In this document: piece by piece, positions 9,220 through 17,661 of the stretch
Layout: every line of letters begins with the position of its first letter
Position numbering within the stretch: the first letter of the stretch is position 1
NCBI GenBank assembly: GCA_040756055.1
Contig: JBFLZR010000007.1
Location: 29,666 to 93,665 of the forward strand
Source of the DNA: Candidatus Zixiibacteriota bacterium
GTDB taxonomy: Bacteria; Zixibacteria; MSB-5A5; GN15; FEB-12
DNA: 64,000 bases
Direction: 5' to 3'
Notes under the pieces: generated by a model
What the model saw: the letters and a program-made list of their open reading frames with translations, nothing else
Database searches by the model: none
What the model was told of the DNA's origin: nothing
Made by a program: the position numbers and the translations under genes

Positions 9220-9684
9220 CTATCGCATCATCGAGTCGTCGATGATTGCCCTGAGCTCGCCGGTCTCGTCGATCTGCCACTTGTCGATGGCAGGGTCATC
9301 ATCGAGACGCTCCGCCGTAGCCGTAGCCACAAAATGATCGAGATCCCCGGTGATAACATAGGTGTACCGGGCTGACTTCATGATCTCCACGCCGATGCTG
9401 TCAAAGGCATAAGGGTTGTCCTTGCTTGCCACAAACCCGGCATCGGGAATCCAATAGCGATCATAGTTTTGCCGGAACGACCGCTCCATGAGATATATCT
9501 GGTGCAGAAGCTCTTTGGCCTCGACCTGCTTGGCCTTGACAGTTGAGCTCATGTAGCGCGGTATGGCCAACCCGGCAATGATAGCGATAATGACCAGAAC
9601 AATCAGCAGCTCTATGAGGGAAAAACCCCTGTTGGAGAGAAGACGCGTCTTATTTCTGCAGGTACTTGATGACAATGTATTCAT
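9220..9684 (-). CDS. Major-type pseudopilin, GspG/PilE-like
   Basis: A 154-residue class III prepilin. A 20-residue leader ends in NRG and is followed by FSLIELLIVLVIIAIIAGLA, with Glu at +5 of the mature protein, the prepilin peptidase and assembly signature. The globular part is short (about 110 residues) with an acidic C-terminal tail. It is the last gene of the minus-strand cluster. Its ATG (9684) lies inside the 3' end of the preceding pseudopilin gene (35-base overlap), with GGAGGG about ten bases upstream. In T2SS clusters this kind of protein forms the bulk of the pseudopilus. A type IV pilin role is the alternative. Confidence 0.85.
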   Translation of the reverse strand: MNTLSSSTCRNKTRLLSNRGFSLIELLIVLVIIAIIAGLAIPRYMSSTVKAKQVEAKELLHQIYLMERSFRQNYDRYWIPDAGFVASKDNPYAFDSIGVEIMKSARYTYVITGDLDHFVATATAERLDDDPAIDKWQIDETGELRAIIDDSMMR

Positions 9685-10177
9685 TCTTTACTACCCTCCG
9701 TATTGAATCGGTAAGGTTCCTTTCATCGGAAGCCACAAGGTATATTTCATACAGCCCCAGAGGTATGCCTTGCTGTTCCTTGTTTAATATAGTGCTATCA
9801 GCGTATTTTGGCAAATCCAACCTCATGATCGCCATAGTGTCGAGGTGTACTCCGGATCGCAACAAAGCCCGGTCGTTTTCGAAAACCTGCCCGTCGTGCC
9901 ACGCGTATGTTGTTGCCTCGTTGAGGCTTGAGATACACATCAGGCTGTCGGCGTACGGGCTCACGAATCTGCTCGAGGAAACACAGGTCGCTATCTCGCC
10001 GCTGACGAAGGCGAGTTCCTCGAACAGATTGTCGCGGCTTTTTCGCTCTTTCAGGAAATCCTGCACAAACAGACTGCCCGACACCACGAATATCAGCAGC
10101 ATCGACGACAGCGCCAGCGCTACTATCAGTTCCACCAGCGTCACGCCGCGGTTATTTGTCAGGTATGAATATTTCAT
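9650..10177 (-). CDS. Minor pseudopilin, GspJ/PilW-like
   Basis: A 175-residue prepilin with leader ending NNRG and mature start VTLVELIVALALSSMLLIF, with Glu at +5. The size and the long globular domain after a single N-terminal helix fit GspJ/PilW, one of the tip-complex minor pseudopilins. Its start overlaps the end of the GspI-like gene by 26 bases and its end overlaps the GspG-like gene, so all three are translationally coupled. Confidence 0.75.
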   Translation of the reverse strand: MKYSYLTNNRGVTLVELIVALALSSMLLIFVVSGSLFVQDFLKERKSRDNLFEELAFVSGEIATCVSSSRFVSPYADSLMCISSLNEATTYAWHDGQVFENDRALLRSGVHLDTMAIMRLDLPKYADSTILNKEQQGIPLGLYEIYLVASDERNLTDSIRRVVKNEYIVIKYLQK

Positions 10178-10514
10178 TGTATAAGTGTATCAGTTCCTTC
10201 CCCGATGATTCACGGGATATTGCCAGGTCCACACTCAAGCGGTCGTTGTCGGTGCTGACGTCTCGCACGACCACCATCCTGAGGCCGGAGTACTCTATAG
10301 TCGTGTCCAGTGAGGTGGTGTCGCCAGCCACGAGTGTTTCTGTCATCAGTTGTTGTCCGAGGTTGTTGGCCAGTTCCAGTTCTCGGACGGAGAATTTTAG
10401 GAAGACATTGTTCAACATCAACACGAGCACGCCGAATCCGAGCATGAACACGGTGGCGCCGATCAGCACCTCTATGATAGAGAATCCCTTGTCGTTGTTG
10501 AGGACGTTAGGCAT
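10152..10514 (-). CDS. Minor pseudopilin, GspI/PilV-like
   Basis: A 120-residue prepilin with leader MPNVLNNDKG and mature start FSIIEVLIGATVFMLGFGVL, with Glu at +5. The small size and the FSIIEVL motif are typical of GspI/PilV. The start codon overlaps the stop of the GspK-like gene by one base (TGATG-type junction). It probably joins the K-, J- and I-like proteins in the tip complex of the pseudopilus, as known for T2SS. Confidence 0.75.
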   Translation of the reverse strand: MPNVLNNDKGFSIIEVLIGATVFMLGFGVLVLMLNNVFLKFSVRELELANNLGQQLMTETLVAGDTTSLDTTIEYSGLRMVVVRDVSTDNDRLSVDLAISRESSGKELIHLYNEIFIPDK

Positions 10515-11896
10515 CAGTTTAATTTGTCCTGTCTGAGTATTCTATAAGGTCGTTGCGATTCGTCTCCGGTAAGCACCGGCAGCACCGGGGAATAGAGTAG
10601 AGCGTTTCTGTTAACATAAAGGTCTCTGACCCAGTTTACATAGGTGGTTGGCGGCAACTCGTAAAGGAACTGTTCTGCAACTATGGATCCATACACATAT
10701 CCGCCGATATCGGCCAGTCCCTCCGACCAGAGGATGCCGATAAAGATGGCGGAGGAATCAAGAAAGAGGGTGTAATTCTTTCGATCAACATCATTATTCG
10801 CGATCGACAGAAAGCTTACTGATTCCATGCGGCCCCTGCTCGTCAAGAATACACCGCCCTTGCTTTCCGGATCGGTGTCGTTGGCCAGCAATACTAACGA
10901 TGATGGGTAGGCCGATGAAGCTTGGCCTGTAACTGCGATGCTTCTATGGGCCATGGCCACACCGGAAAACATGGCATCCCCCGAGAAAACTATCGAGTCA
11001 CGAGCGTAGAGAAGCACATTGTCGAGCACCGCGGAGTCTCTGACATATATTGAGCCGTCGGCGACGATCTCCATCAGCCCGCTGATTTTAGTGTCGCCGC
11101 GGATTTCGACAAAGCCGCTAACGAATAGCGACGCTATGCCGGATGCTACGTTGGCATCCCAACCATTTAGTTCGAGATTGTTTTCAATATATATTGATTC
11201 ATCCTGCGAGACGGTCCTGGAATCCGCGACTCGCAGCAACACCGACCCCTCCATGACGGAAGCCGTGTTGACCCTGCGGGTGTGCATCTCGCTGAGATAC
11301 TGGTTCAGAACGGTGGTGTCAAGCGGCGGAATATTTATGTTGGCTGAAACGACAACATTGCCGGTGTGATAGTCGTCTGACGTGACCCCTTCACCCTTTA
11401 TCCTCCCCATGGCAACGCCCAGGTCACCGGTATTAATATCGCCAATGATTCTCGTGTGACCAGCTACCGTAAAGGGATAATTCTCGTTGCCAACAGATAT
11501 TGCGGCGGAACAAAGGGGGGGGAGGGAGGATCCAATGAGGGAGGAGGTTGTTACTGTCTGGTTGGCATAGGTTCCATCTGATGTCACCAATATAAACGGT
11601 CCCCATGCCATTGTGGTTGTTCTGAATGATCCCCCGTTGGGAGCCAGAATGTTGTCGATAACAACGGATTGGTCGCCGTTGTGAAGATCGCTCAACGAAC
11701 GAGCGACACCAGCGTCCGATAGATGGGCTGCAACCAGCCGGCTCTGCTGCTTTTTGTAGTGGCCATATCGGGTTAAGCTGAACGTCATCGCCGCCAGAAA
11801 TACGGTCAGCAGCACCGCGAGAACACCCAGGACGGTTACGAGGATTGATCCCCGCTGGCTGTTAACACGCCTCAGGGCTTTGTACCTTCGAGCCAT
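10514..11896 (-). CDS. GspK/PilX-like minor pseudopilin with a bactofilin-like insertion
   Basis: A prepilin-like N-terminus, NSQRG then SILVTVLGVLAVLLTVF, has Thr rather than Glu at +5, as usual for GspK/PilX. The body is about 460 residues. The middle (roughly 200-410) has short hydrophobic beta repeats (SIYVRDSAVL, SIVFSGDAMF, SIAVTG) resembling a bactofilin-type beta-solenoid rather than the helical GspK insertion domain. The frame is open to an ATG at 11962, but that would overlap the preceding gene by 91 bases. The ATG at 11896 gives a normal short leader and a 25-base overlap, so I chose it. Neither start has a strong ribosome site. Confidence 0.7.
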   Translation of the reverse strand: MARRYKALRRVNSQRGSILVTVLGVLAVLLTVFLAAMTFSLTRYGHYKKQQSRLVAAHLSDAGVARSLSDLHNGDQSVVIDNILAPNGGSFRTTTMAWGPFILVTSDGTYANQTVTTSSLIGSSLPPLCSAAISVGNENYPFTVAGHTRIIGDINTGDLGVAMGRIKGEGVTSDDYHTGNVVVSANINIPPLDTTVLNQYLSEMHTRRVNTASVMEGSVLLRVADSRTVSQDESIYIENNLELNGWDANVASGIASLFVSGFVEIRGDTKISGLMEIVADGSIYVRDSAVLDNVLLYARDSIVFSGDAMFSGVAMAHRSIAVTGQASSAYPSSLVLLANDTDPESKGGVFLTSRGRMESVSFLSIANNDVDRKNYTLFLDSSAIFIGILWSEGLADIGGYVYGSIVAEQFLYELPPTTYVNWVRDLYVNRNALLYSPVLPVLTGDESQRPYRILRQDKLN

Positions 11897-12357
11897 AGAG
11901 TATCTCGAGCCTTTTCTCTCCGAAAGATTATCTGCCGGTCTCCGATTTTGACGAGTTCCCATGAATGGAGGCTGTCGCCGATTGAGAGCACTTTCGATGT
12001 CCCATCATTGATTTTTACGACAGCTTGCGGCGTTTGTTGTTCCACAATCAACCCCTTGAGAACGCTCCCCATGCTGGGGGTGATAGACTGAACAGGCGAG
12101 GCTGTCCGATTCCTGGAGAGTTGAGGCTTCTCAGGCTGAACCTGAGCGATTTCCCGCTTGAAGGGATTTATCCTGGGTTCTTCGTATTCGATACGACTTG
12201 CCGCCGCTGACACCGGCCGGGGATTTTCGAGAATATCCGGTGGCGAGTAGGAGGTGTTGCTTGAAGAGGCCATCATTTGAAAGTTACCCCACCAAATGTA
12301 GCCTGCGACGACAATCAGCAGAACGAGCAGCACCTTTTTTACCCTGGCACGCTTCAT
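11872..12357 (-). CDS. GspC/PilP-like inner-membrane clamp protein
   Basis: A 161-residue protein with a single N-terminal membrane segment (about 8-24), a Pro/Ser-rich periplasmic linker (about 30-95), and a C-terminal beta domain (about 96-157: GSVLKGLIVEQQTPQAVVKI, then SIGDSLHSWELVKIG). This matches the homology-region domain of GspC and the PilP fold, which contact the N-terminal domains of the secretin and connect the inner-membrane platform to it. It follows the GspM-like gene after only three bases. Confidence 0.7.
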   Translation of the reverse strand: MKRARVKKVLLVLLIVVAGYIWWGNFQMMASSSNTSYSPPDILENPRPVSAAASRIEYEEPRINPFKREIAQVQPEKPQLSRNRTASPVQSITPSMGSVLKGLIVEQQTPQAVVKINDGTSKVLSIGDSLHSWELVKIGDRQIIFRREKARDTLWLEGTKP

Positions 12358-12360
12358 ATC

Positions 12361-12876
12361 CTAGCCCTCATCATCCTGTATCAACAGGGACAGGCTCACG
12401 GCGATAACCTCGCCTTCATTATCGACGGGATATAACAATACGTGTTCGCTGGAGAAGATGTATTCGGCTTCGAGTTGACGCAGAAAGCGAACGGCTGCGC
12501 CGACAGTACCCTGAACGGTTGTATTATACTTACTGAGAGAAACCGAACTCTGATCGGAGAGGTTTACTTTTTCCGCGCGTTCCAGTTTGAGGTTGTGCTT
12601 TCGGCATAGCTCTTCAAATTCACGCAGGTTGGGATAAAATCTATTCCGGGACGAGGCAACCTCCGCACGTACCAGATCGACGTCAGAGCTGAGGCTTTCC
12701 AGCTCGCTAATGATACGATCAAGGCCAGCCTCGGAGTAACTCTTCAGCTTTACGGTCCGAACGTCATCAATCACTCTACGTGACAGGAAGTCTATTCCGA
12801 TCAGCAGTAGTATAGACATGATAGCGTACGCTGCTATCAGGATGTAGACGTGTGATTTGCTAATGGTGATCCGCAT
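12361..12876 (-). CDS. GspM/PilO-like assembly platform protein
   Basis: A 171-residue protein with one N-terminal membrane helix (about 10-28), then a coiled-coil stretch (about 40-95) and a small alpha/beta domain, the plan of PilO and GspM. These proteins dimerise and partner with the GspL or PilN periplasmic domain. The gene overlaps the GspL-like gene by 17 bases, supporting tight coupling of the two products. Confidence 0.7.
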   Translation of the reverse strand: MRITISKSHVYILIAAYAIMSILLLIGIDFLSRRVIDDVRTVKLKSYSEAGLDRIISELESLSSDVDLVRAEVASSRNRFYPNLREFEELCRKHNLKLERAEKVNLSDQSSVSLSKYNTTVQGTVGAAVRFLRQLEAEYIFSSEHVLLYPVDNEGEVIAVSLSLLIQDDEG

Positions 12877-14182
12877 CGATCTTCATTGTAAACTTGAAGG
12901 TTATGGTTGTGTCGGCCGCGCCTCTTGAGTTCGTTATTTCGGGCTTAATCGCGTTTACAGACAATACATATGGTTTAACAGCCTCGCTCAGCAGATCGTG
13001 ATATCTGAAAACGGCGTTCTCAGTATTAGCGGCCCCGGCAATTTCCACCAGGCTGCTGTCGGGTGCCATGTTGCGGATGAGAATCCTGTTCAGGTAAGCG
13101 GAGGAAATTCGCCGCTGACAGAATGCGGAAATCACGGTCGCGTTGTTGAAACTTCCGGAACCGCGAGCCACCAATTCGGCCGATTCGTGTTTCAGAGAAT
13201 CGAGGGTCGACTCCAACTCCAGTTTATGCGAGTAGTGTTGCTGGTAAATATCGATTGTATCATCGTTGCCCGATGTCATGAAACCCGTTGTCGCGGCTAC
13301 AAGAGCCAGGGCCAAAAACAGTACGGTCAGAATCGATGTAAGGAGTTTTGCGCTGTTGATGGCAACTTTGAGGGCCAGCGCAAATAGAGAGTCCTTACCT
13401 TTGAATGCCAGTTGCCTGAGCCTGGGAATGCCAGCCAACGCATTTTTCAGAATCGGTCCGAAGGCCTTCTGATCAAGAGCTCGGTTTTGAGACAGATTCA
13501 GAACGTGTGTTTCTATTGGTATTTGGCCGGGCTGTTCGAAGAATGTATTTCTCAGGCTGGAAATGGTGGATGGCAAGTCCGACGACTCGGAATTTCCCAG
13601 GACCACACCTTTGTCAATTTTATCAATTATGTAGGACACTGTTCCATCCGGCAGTTCGAAGGTTTGGATTGTTTCCTGACGACGCAAGATTGCCGGGACA
13701 CTGAACAGCGCCACGGGGAGAGTGCTGATCCCAGTAACGTTTATGTTCTCCGCGGCGCATGCACAGAGCAGTTCCTCGAGGTATGTCTTTTCCACGCTCT
13801 GGGCGAAAAAGATTGTATCACCCTTGTCACGAATGACCCGGTGGCGACATTCAAGGTGGGCATCGGCCAGTGAACGGAGTCGTTCCAGAGCCACAGTCAT
13901 GCCGCCCTTACCGACTTTCGCAATGTAGGACCAGGAATTCCTGTCGTCTATCAATATTGATAGCGGTTGACCGTAGTAAAGGCCTTTTTCACAGATGTGC
14001 CTAAGGAAGCTCTGTATGCTGACAGTGCTGGAGTCGTCTTTTCGGTATAGCATGTCAATCTTTGATCGATGTCCAATTCTGACCAGGTGAATCGACTCGT
14101 TCAAGATGAGAATTGCATATTCAATGGAGAGCGGGTAGAGGATGTCTCTTACGAAGCAGCTCATTTTGGACAAAGATAACAT
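12860..14182 (-). CDS. GspL-like protein (PilM-like cytoplasmic domain fused to PilN-like periplasmic domain)
   Basis: A 440-residue protein. The N-terminal ~270 residues are a degenerate actin-like (PilM-type) domain, then a membrane helix at about 278-300, a coiled coil, and a C-terminal ferredoxin-like domain (NATVISAFCQRRI, VEIAGAANTENAVFRYHDLL). This is the bitopic GspL layout. In type IV pilus systems the same parts are usually separate PilM and PilN proteins. Known role: coupling the GspE ATPase to the membrane platform. ATG at 14182 follows the secretin stop within a few bases. An internal ATG six codons on is an alternative start. Confidence 0.75.
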   Translation of the reverse strand: MLSLSKMSCFVRDILYPLSIEYAILILNESIHLVRIGHRSKIDMLYRKDDSSTVSIQSFLRHICEKGLYYGQPLSILIDDRNSWSYIAKVGKGGMTVALERLRSLADAHLECRHRVIRDKGDTIFFAQSVEKTYLEELLCACAAENINVTGISTLPVALFSVPAILRRQETIQTFELPDGTVSYIIDKIDKGVVLGNSESSDLPSTISSLRNTFFEQPGQIPIETHVLNLSQNRALDQKAFGPILKNALAGIPRLRQLAFKGKDSLFALALKVAINSAKLLTSILTVLFLALALVAATTGFMTSGNDDTIDIYQQHYSHKLELESTLDSLKHESAELVARGSGSFNNATVISAFCQRRISSAYLNRILIRNMAPDSSLVEIAGAANTENAVFRYHDLLSEAVKPYVLSVNAIKPEITNSRGAADTTITFKFTMKIDADHH

Positions 14183-14184
14183 AC

Positions 14185-16155
14185 TTACTTTCTCGGTACG
14201 AGACTGTCTATATTCACCGAACCTTCCGAGCCATAGTAAATGTGGGGCGTGATATAGATCATGAGTTCCGACTTGGTGTCAGTGGTCGTGCGGTTCTGGA
14301 AGAGTCGTCCGATCAGGGGTAGCGAGCCGAGTATCGGGAATTTGTCTATTGTCTTGCTTTTTGTGTTTTGGACCAGCCCGCCAAGGACGATGGTCTCGCC
14401 ATCCTTGAGCCGGACCGTAGAATTGAGCACACGTCTGTTAATTGTCGGTGGTATGTCGGGGTCGAAGCTTTCTGCCGGAGTGTTGAATTCCGGTTTCACT
14501 TCTACGATCAACTCGCGGTTGCCGTTAACGAACGGAACGACTTCCAGACTCATGTCAGCCTCGATCACCTCGAATCTCTGTGAAGTCTGGGTGTAAGGGT
14601 TTGTCTGGCTGGTCGGGTATGAGGTCTCGCTGGTCAAAAGGTAGTATTGTGACGTACCAATTTTAATGGACGCTGGATGCCCGTTGAGAGCGGCGATTTT
14701 CGGGTGTGATTGTACATTGGCCGTTCCCTTCTGTTGCATCATCCGGAGCCTGATAAAGAAGTCCGTATCCAGTGTGCCCAAATTTGATACTCCCAGATGG
14801 CTTTCCAGCGAGCGCAGGCCCTTGTTCAAATTTTCTCCGATATCACTTACATCGATTTCAGGATAATAAACTTGACCCGGTAGACCGGAATCGCCGCCGA
14901 AATTGTTGGCGGTTATCCTGAATTCTGCCCTATCGGTAGTCGTGTAGTCAACAACGAGTACTTCAAAGAGCACCTGCGCCATGGGAACATCGATCTCGCT
15001 GATGAATGATTCGAGTTTAGCGATGGATGTTCTTGGTCCCGTGAGGACGAGGCCGTTGTGCTCCTTGACGGACTTGATCGTGAGCTGCTTGGAGAATGAC
15101 ACCGGTATGACTGATTCTACGGTTGCGGCAATCAGGTGGTTGAGTTTAACCAGTTTTGTGTCGTAGAGATCTTCCGAAGTCCTCGCGCCGATGAAGTAGA
15201 TGCCGCTCGACTCCTTGAAGGTGTATTGAGAATTCAGAAGAAGAAATGTAAGGGCCTCGTCTATGGTCTTGTCCCGGAAGCTGGCTCTAATGTCACCTTC
15301 AAGTTTTGTCTGGATAAAGATACTGATTCCGCATTCTCCTGCCAACAGCGAAATAACGTCAGAAAGCGATTGGTTAGCGACCTCCAGGCTGACCAGTCCA
15401 TCCTGGCACTTTACGCTGAGGTTCCTCGCGATTGCCGCTCCGTGAGGTGCCCCTTCGCCCTGGCCGACATAAGCAACATCGTCGACCACTCGGTAAACGA
15501 AGTTGTTAGTCGAGAAGATGACTCTCAGGGCCTTTTCCAGTTCAAGATCGGTCAGCTTACCACTAATGAAGCCGCGAGTGTTGCCTTCGATAACGATATT
15601 CTTTCCGGTCAAATCAACAAGGTCGCTTACGAAACGGTTAAGATCGACCCCCTTGACGTTTAGAGACAGCAGCCCGTTTTCATAGCCTATATTGAGCGGC
15701 GTTTCCTCAGGCGGCGGTGGTATGGGCTTGTAGACTTTAATGATCTCTCCCGTTTTCTCCCACGCCAGATCGTATTGTCTGATTATAAATTGCAGAGCAT
15801 CGTTGAGGGTTACGTTATCGAGTCTGAGGTTAATCAGTCCGGTGACTGACGAGTCAATGTATATCGATAGGTTATATGCTCTCGATAGCGCCGTGATGGC
15901 GTCGGTCAGGGAGACGCTCGAGAACTCAAGATGCGGTATGACCACGACAGTGTCAACAATGGTTGGTTCCGGAACAGTGGCGGTACTGGTCGAGTCAATT
16001 GAATCAACGACTGCCTCCGGCGGCGATTGATTTTGAGGTAATGATGGTAGAAATTGCGCGGAGTCATTAACATTATTTTGGGCGAGAACGCGTGTGCTAA
16101 TCATCAGAAAGCACAAGATTATTAGATACTTCAGACACCTATTCACTAAAGCCAC
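14185..16155 (-). CDS. Outer-membrane secretin (GspD/PilQ family) with three STN-type N-terminal domains
   Basis: A 656-residue protein with a signal peptide (to about 25, ending RVLAQ). Three successive STN-like modules are visible (about 73-135, 160-222 and 245-310), each with a 'sl.dal..l....' pattern, then an N1/NolW-like domain (about 330-395), then the secretin barrel (about 430-640) with VLFEVLVVDY, GETIVLGGLVQN and FPILGSLPLIGRLFQ. It forms the outer-membrane gate of a T2SS or T4P. The frame starts at GTG 16155. A second GTG at 16146, preceded by GGTGG, is an equally good start. It begins seven bases after the ATPase stop. Confidence 0.85.
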   Translation of the reverse strand: MALVNRCLKYLIILCFLMISTRVLAQNNVNDSAQFLPSLPQNQSPPEAVVDSIDSTSTATVPEPTIVDTVVVIPHLEFSSVSLTDAITALSRAYNLSIYIDSSVTGLINLRLDNVTLNDALQFIIRQYDLAWEKTGEIIKVYKPIPPPPEETPLNIGYENGLLSLNVKGVDLNRFVSDLVDLTGKNIVIEGNTRGFISGKLTDLELEKALRVIFSTNNFVYRVVDDVAYVGQGEGAPHGAAIARNLSVKCQDGLVSLEVANQSLSDVISLLAGECGISIFIQTKLEGDIRASFRDKTIDEALTFLLLNSQYTFKESSGIYFIGARTSEDLYDTKLVKLNHLIAATVESVIPVSFSKQLTIKSVKEHNGLVLTGPRTSIAKLESFISEIDVPMAQVLFEVLVVDYTTTDRAEFRITANNFGGDSGLPGQVYYPEIDVSDIGENLNKGLRSLESHLGVSNLGTLDTDFFIRLRMMQQKGTANVQSHPKIAALNGHPASIKIGTSQYYLLTSETSYPTSQTNPYTQTSQRFEVIEADMSLEVVPFVNGNRELIVEVKPEFNTPAESFDPDIPPTINRRVLNSTVRLKDGETIVLGGLVQNTKSKTIDKFPILGSLPLIGRLFQNRTTTDTKSELMIYITPHIYYGSEGSVNIDSLVPRK

Positions 16156-16162
16156 CGTTATC

Positions 16163-17593
16163 TTAAATGTTTATTTCTCTTAGTACTTCCGCTGGAGTGG
16201 TGACTCCGGCGTTTATAATATTCTGTGCGACATGCTGCATTGTTTCGAATCCATTGTCCACTGCCACGCGGAGAGTCTGCATTTCCGACAAGCCAGATGT
16301 AATGGCGTTCTTGACTGGTTCATCTATGTGGAGTACCTCGTAGATAGCCGTTCTCCCCCTGAAGCCTGTGTTGTTACAGTATTGACAACCCTTACCTCTT
16401 TTTACGTCCTTGCCGAGGACTATATTCAGTTTCCTGGCGGCGGCGGTATTGGATTCGTCGAGGCCACTCTCAGAACATCGGGGGCAATTCTGCCGAACAA
16501 GCCGCTGCGCGACTATTGTCCTTATGGTACTGGCGAGCAGTGTCCTTTCTCCACCCATGTCGACAAGCCGGCCGAGAGTCGCTATGGCGCTGTTGGTATG
16601 GATAGTGGAGAGCACCAGGTGACCGGTAAGTGATGCGCGTATGGCTATATCAAGAGTCTCCCGGTCTCGAATTTCACCCACCATCAGGATGTCGGGGTCC
16701 TGCCTCAACAGCGCTCTGAGCATGCTTGAAAAAGTCAGATTAATCTCTGGTTTGATCTGAGTTTGATTGATCCCTTCCAGATTGTACTCAATGGGATCTT
16801 CGACGGTCGAGATATTGACATCCGGCGATTTTAAGTGTGTGATGGCGGCATACAGCGTTGTTGTCTTGCCGGAGCCGGTTGGTCCTGTAACCAGAATGAT
16901 TCCGTTCGGGGACTGAATGCCGTTTTTGAAAATCGTCAATTGTAAGTCCGAAAAACCGAGTGATTCAAGACTTAATTTGAGAGATTTCTTGTCCAGTATT
17001 CGAAGTACCGTCTTCTCTCCGAAATCGGTTGGGATAATCGACACGCGTATGTCTATCACCCTGTTGTCGTAAGGAAATCTGATACGTCCATCCTGGGGAC
17101 GGCGTTTTTCCGCTATGTCCAAACCGGCCATAATCTTTATTCTCGAAACCGTCTCGGCTACTTCTTCCCGTACAATTGTCTGTTTGTTAACGAGTAGGCC
17201 GTCGACCCTGGCTCGACAAGTCATATACCGCTCTTGAGGTTCAAAGTGGATATCCGATGCTCTTTCGGCGATGCACTCGTTGAGGATATTGTTGATTCGT
17301 TCGACGACTTTGTTGTTGTTGGGGCCGGCTTTCAAGGCAGATTCTCGTTCATATCCAGAGTCCTCGTCTCTAACGTCCGACTTGAACTGTTGGAGAATCG
17401 CAGTTTGGAGCTGCTCTGCGGACAGCCTTTCAATCGCAGGTTGGTCAGTTAGTCTGCGGCAGACATAGTCCAGCACAGACAAATCGGTTTCGCTGGAGAT
17501 TAGGACTTTGATGCCATCGGCGGTACGTTGGGGCAAGATGGTGAATCTTTCGCAAAACTTCTGCTCGAATATACTTTCAGGTAGGTTTGTCAT
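16163..17593 (-). CDS. gspE: Type II secretion / pilus assembly ATPase GspE/PilB
   Basis: A 476-residue protein. A single small N-terminal domain (about 15-70, MshEN/GspE-N-like) precedes the ATPase core. Walker A GPTGSGKTTT is at 237-246, the Asp box includes VEDPIEY, Walker B ILMVGEIRD is at 302-310, the His box LSTIHTN follows, and a zinc tetracysteine has Cys 370, 373, 403 and 406. It powers pseudopilus or pilus assembly from the cytoplasm. The tetracysteine separates it from the retraction ATPase PilT. It is the first gene of a nine-gene minus-strand operon. The ATG is 22 bases from the nearest strong Shine-Dalgarno (17616-17622), an unusual distance. No closer in-frame start exists. Confidence 0.9.
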   Translation of the reverse strand: MTNLPESIFEQKFCERFTILPQRTADGIKVLISSETDLSVLDYVCRRLTDQPAIERLSAEQLQTAILQQFKSDVRDEDSGYERESALKAGPNNNKVVERINNILNECIAERASDIHFEPQERYMTCRARVDGLLVNKQTIVREEVAETVSRIKIMAGLDIAEKRRPQDGRIRFPYDNRVIDIRVSIIPTDFGEKTVLRILDKKSLKLSLESLGFSDLQLTIFKNGIQSPNGIILVTGPTGSGKTTTLYAAITHLKSPDVNISTVEDPIEYNLEGINQTQIKPEINLTFSSMLRALLRQDPDILMVGEIRDRETLDIAIRASLTGHLVLSTIHTNSAIATLGRLVDMGGERTLLASTIRTIVAQRLVRQNCPRCSESGLDESNTAAARKLNIVLGKDVKRGKGCQYCNNTGFRGRTAIYEVLHIDEPVKNAITSGLSEMQTLRVAVDNGFETMQHVAQNIINAGVTTPAEVLREINI

Positions 17594-17628
17594 TAGATAT
17601 GGTTTACAAGGTGGTCCTCCTTGGTTAT

Positions 17629-17656
17629 ATTATACAAAAATCACCGCAAAAGTAAA
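17629..17656 (-). promoter_or_regulatory. Promoter for the secretion/pseudopilus operon
   Basis: On the minus strand, -35 TTTACT (17651-17656) and a consensus -10 TATAAT (17629-17634) are 16 bases apart. They lie in the 68-base gap between gspE and the divergent gspF. Transcription would start near 17622, at the Shine-Dalgarno. Confidence 0.6.
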
Positions 17657-17661
17657 GCCTT

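Noticed and set aside
11897..11962. N-terminal extension of the GspK-like gene to ATG 11962
   Set aside because: It would overlap the GspC-like gene by 91 bases and give a highly charged leader. The ATG at 11896 fits better.
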